Translations under genes and position numbers: made by a program | The notes under the pieces: model-generated | The model's database searches: none | Told to the model about the DNA's origin: nothing | The model's input: only the letters and a program-made list of their open reading frames with translations | In this document: piece after piece, positions 41,674 through 41,981 of the stretch | How positions within the stretch are numbered: the first letter of the stretch is position 1 | Layout: every line of letters begins with the position of its first letter | Assembly (NCBI GenBank): GCA_015655075.1 | Contig: JAATFT010000082.1 | Location: 1-41,981, forward strand | Length of the DNA: 41,981 nucleotides | Direction of reading: 5' to 3' | DNA from: Clostridiales bacterium | GTDB taxonomy: Bacteria; Bacillota; Clostridia; Lachnospirales; Lachnospiraceae

Positions 41674-41981
41674 TCAACCCTTTACGGAGCCAACCATAAC
41701 TCCCTGGGTAAAATATTTCTGTATAAACGGGTAAACCAGCAGAATGGGAACCGTAGCCACCACGGTGGTTGCCATTTTAACGGCTTTTTCCGGCGGCGTA
41801 CCGAAAGCGCCCCAATCGAATCCGCCTTCCGTCGCCACGGCGGAGGTCAGGAAGATAATCCTGCGCAGTACAATCTGGATGACTTCCTTATTTCTGTCGG
41901 AAATATACATCATGGCATTAAAATAAGAGTTCCAGTGGGTGACTGCGTAAAACAGGGACACACTGGCCAGAACCGGCTTGG
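41674..41981 (-). CDS. ABC sugar permease (LplC/YtcP-like), partial
   Basis: The 3' part of a CUT1 permease; the 5' end is beyond the window. The last 102 residues are visible: PVLASVSLFYAVTHWNSYFNAMMYISDR, then IQIVLRRIIFL, an extracellular loop, the coupling-type AVKMATTVVATVPILLVYPFIQKYFTQG and the C-terminal GSVKG. The pattern matches the LplC/YtcP permease of YtcQP-YteP type oligosaccharide transporters. The codon reading enters the window edge in frame. A second permease (YteP-like) is expected just outside. Confidence 0.88.
   Translation of the reverse strand, partial: KPVLASVSLFYAVTHWNSYFNAMMYISDRNKEVIQIVLRRIIFLTSAVATEGGFDWGAFGTPPEKAVKMATTVVATVPILLVYPFIQKYFTQGVMVGSVKG

Overview
The window looks like a chromosomal segment of a gut anaerobe of the Bacillota, most likely Lachnospiraceae. 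The reasons are strong AGGAGG ribosome binding sites, moderate GC, small non-coding repeats of a clostridial type, and a gene content dominated by plant- and host-glycan uptake and breakdown. No rRNA, tRNA, CRISPR array, integrase or complete insertion sequence was seen. The genus cannot be fixed from the sequence alone.

Left end (1-6 kb) is accessory DNA. It holds abutting MITE-like elements, an AbrB-type regulator, a two-gene TIR + SLATT (2-TM effector) module with a 140-bp terminal-inverted-repeat element lodged between its genes, and a phage-like small gene. A YxlE/YxlF/YxlG-like operon follows (HTH regulator, PLDc_N membrane protein, ABC ATPase broken by a one-base frameshift, ABC-2 permease). 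Two of its promoters share one palindromic operator. A truncated effector-binding-domain gene closes this part.

From 6 to 17.4 kb lies a lactose/cellobiose-family PTS operon (EIIC, sulfatase, EIIA, EIIB), a divergent MurR/RpiR regulator and a GH1 6-phospho-beta-glycosidase. The GH1 promoter carries the same operator as the PTS promoter. Between regulator and GH1 sits a two-component/ABC antimicrobial-peptide-type module whose histidine kinase is frameshifted at a T10 tract and whose last gene is truncated against GH1, so the module is probably a later insertion.

From 17.4 to 20.9 kb is a thiamine salvage operon (ThiD, ThiM, ThiE, HAD phosphatase) under a TPP riboswitch with an intrinsic terminator and an unusual run of short hairpins in the leader.

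From 21 to 32.9 kb is the most interesting locus. Two complete alpha/beta pairs of the C-glycoside deglycosidase type flank an RbsBCA-like sugar ABC transporter, with two Gfo/Idh/MocA oxidoreductases at the 3' side and a divergent LacI regulator. The pathway that fits is import of a glycoside, oxidation of the sugar 3-OH to a 3-keto-glycoside, and metal-dependent elimination of the aglycone, possibly with C-C bond cleavage.

From 32.9 kb to the end is a rhamnogalacturonan-I type locus: an AraC regulator fused to a GH39-like domain that lacks the usual acid/base Glu, a GH105 unsaturated uronyl hydrolase, a PL26 (YetA-like) exo-lyase, and an LplA/YtcQ-type binding protein with the start of an LplC/YtcP-type permease cut by the window edge. 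A copy of the element at the left end sits just upstream of GH105.
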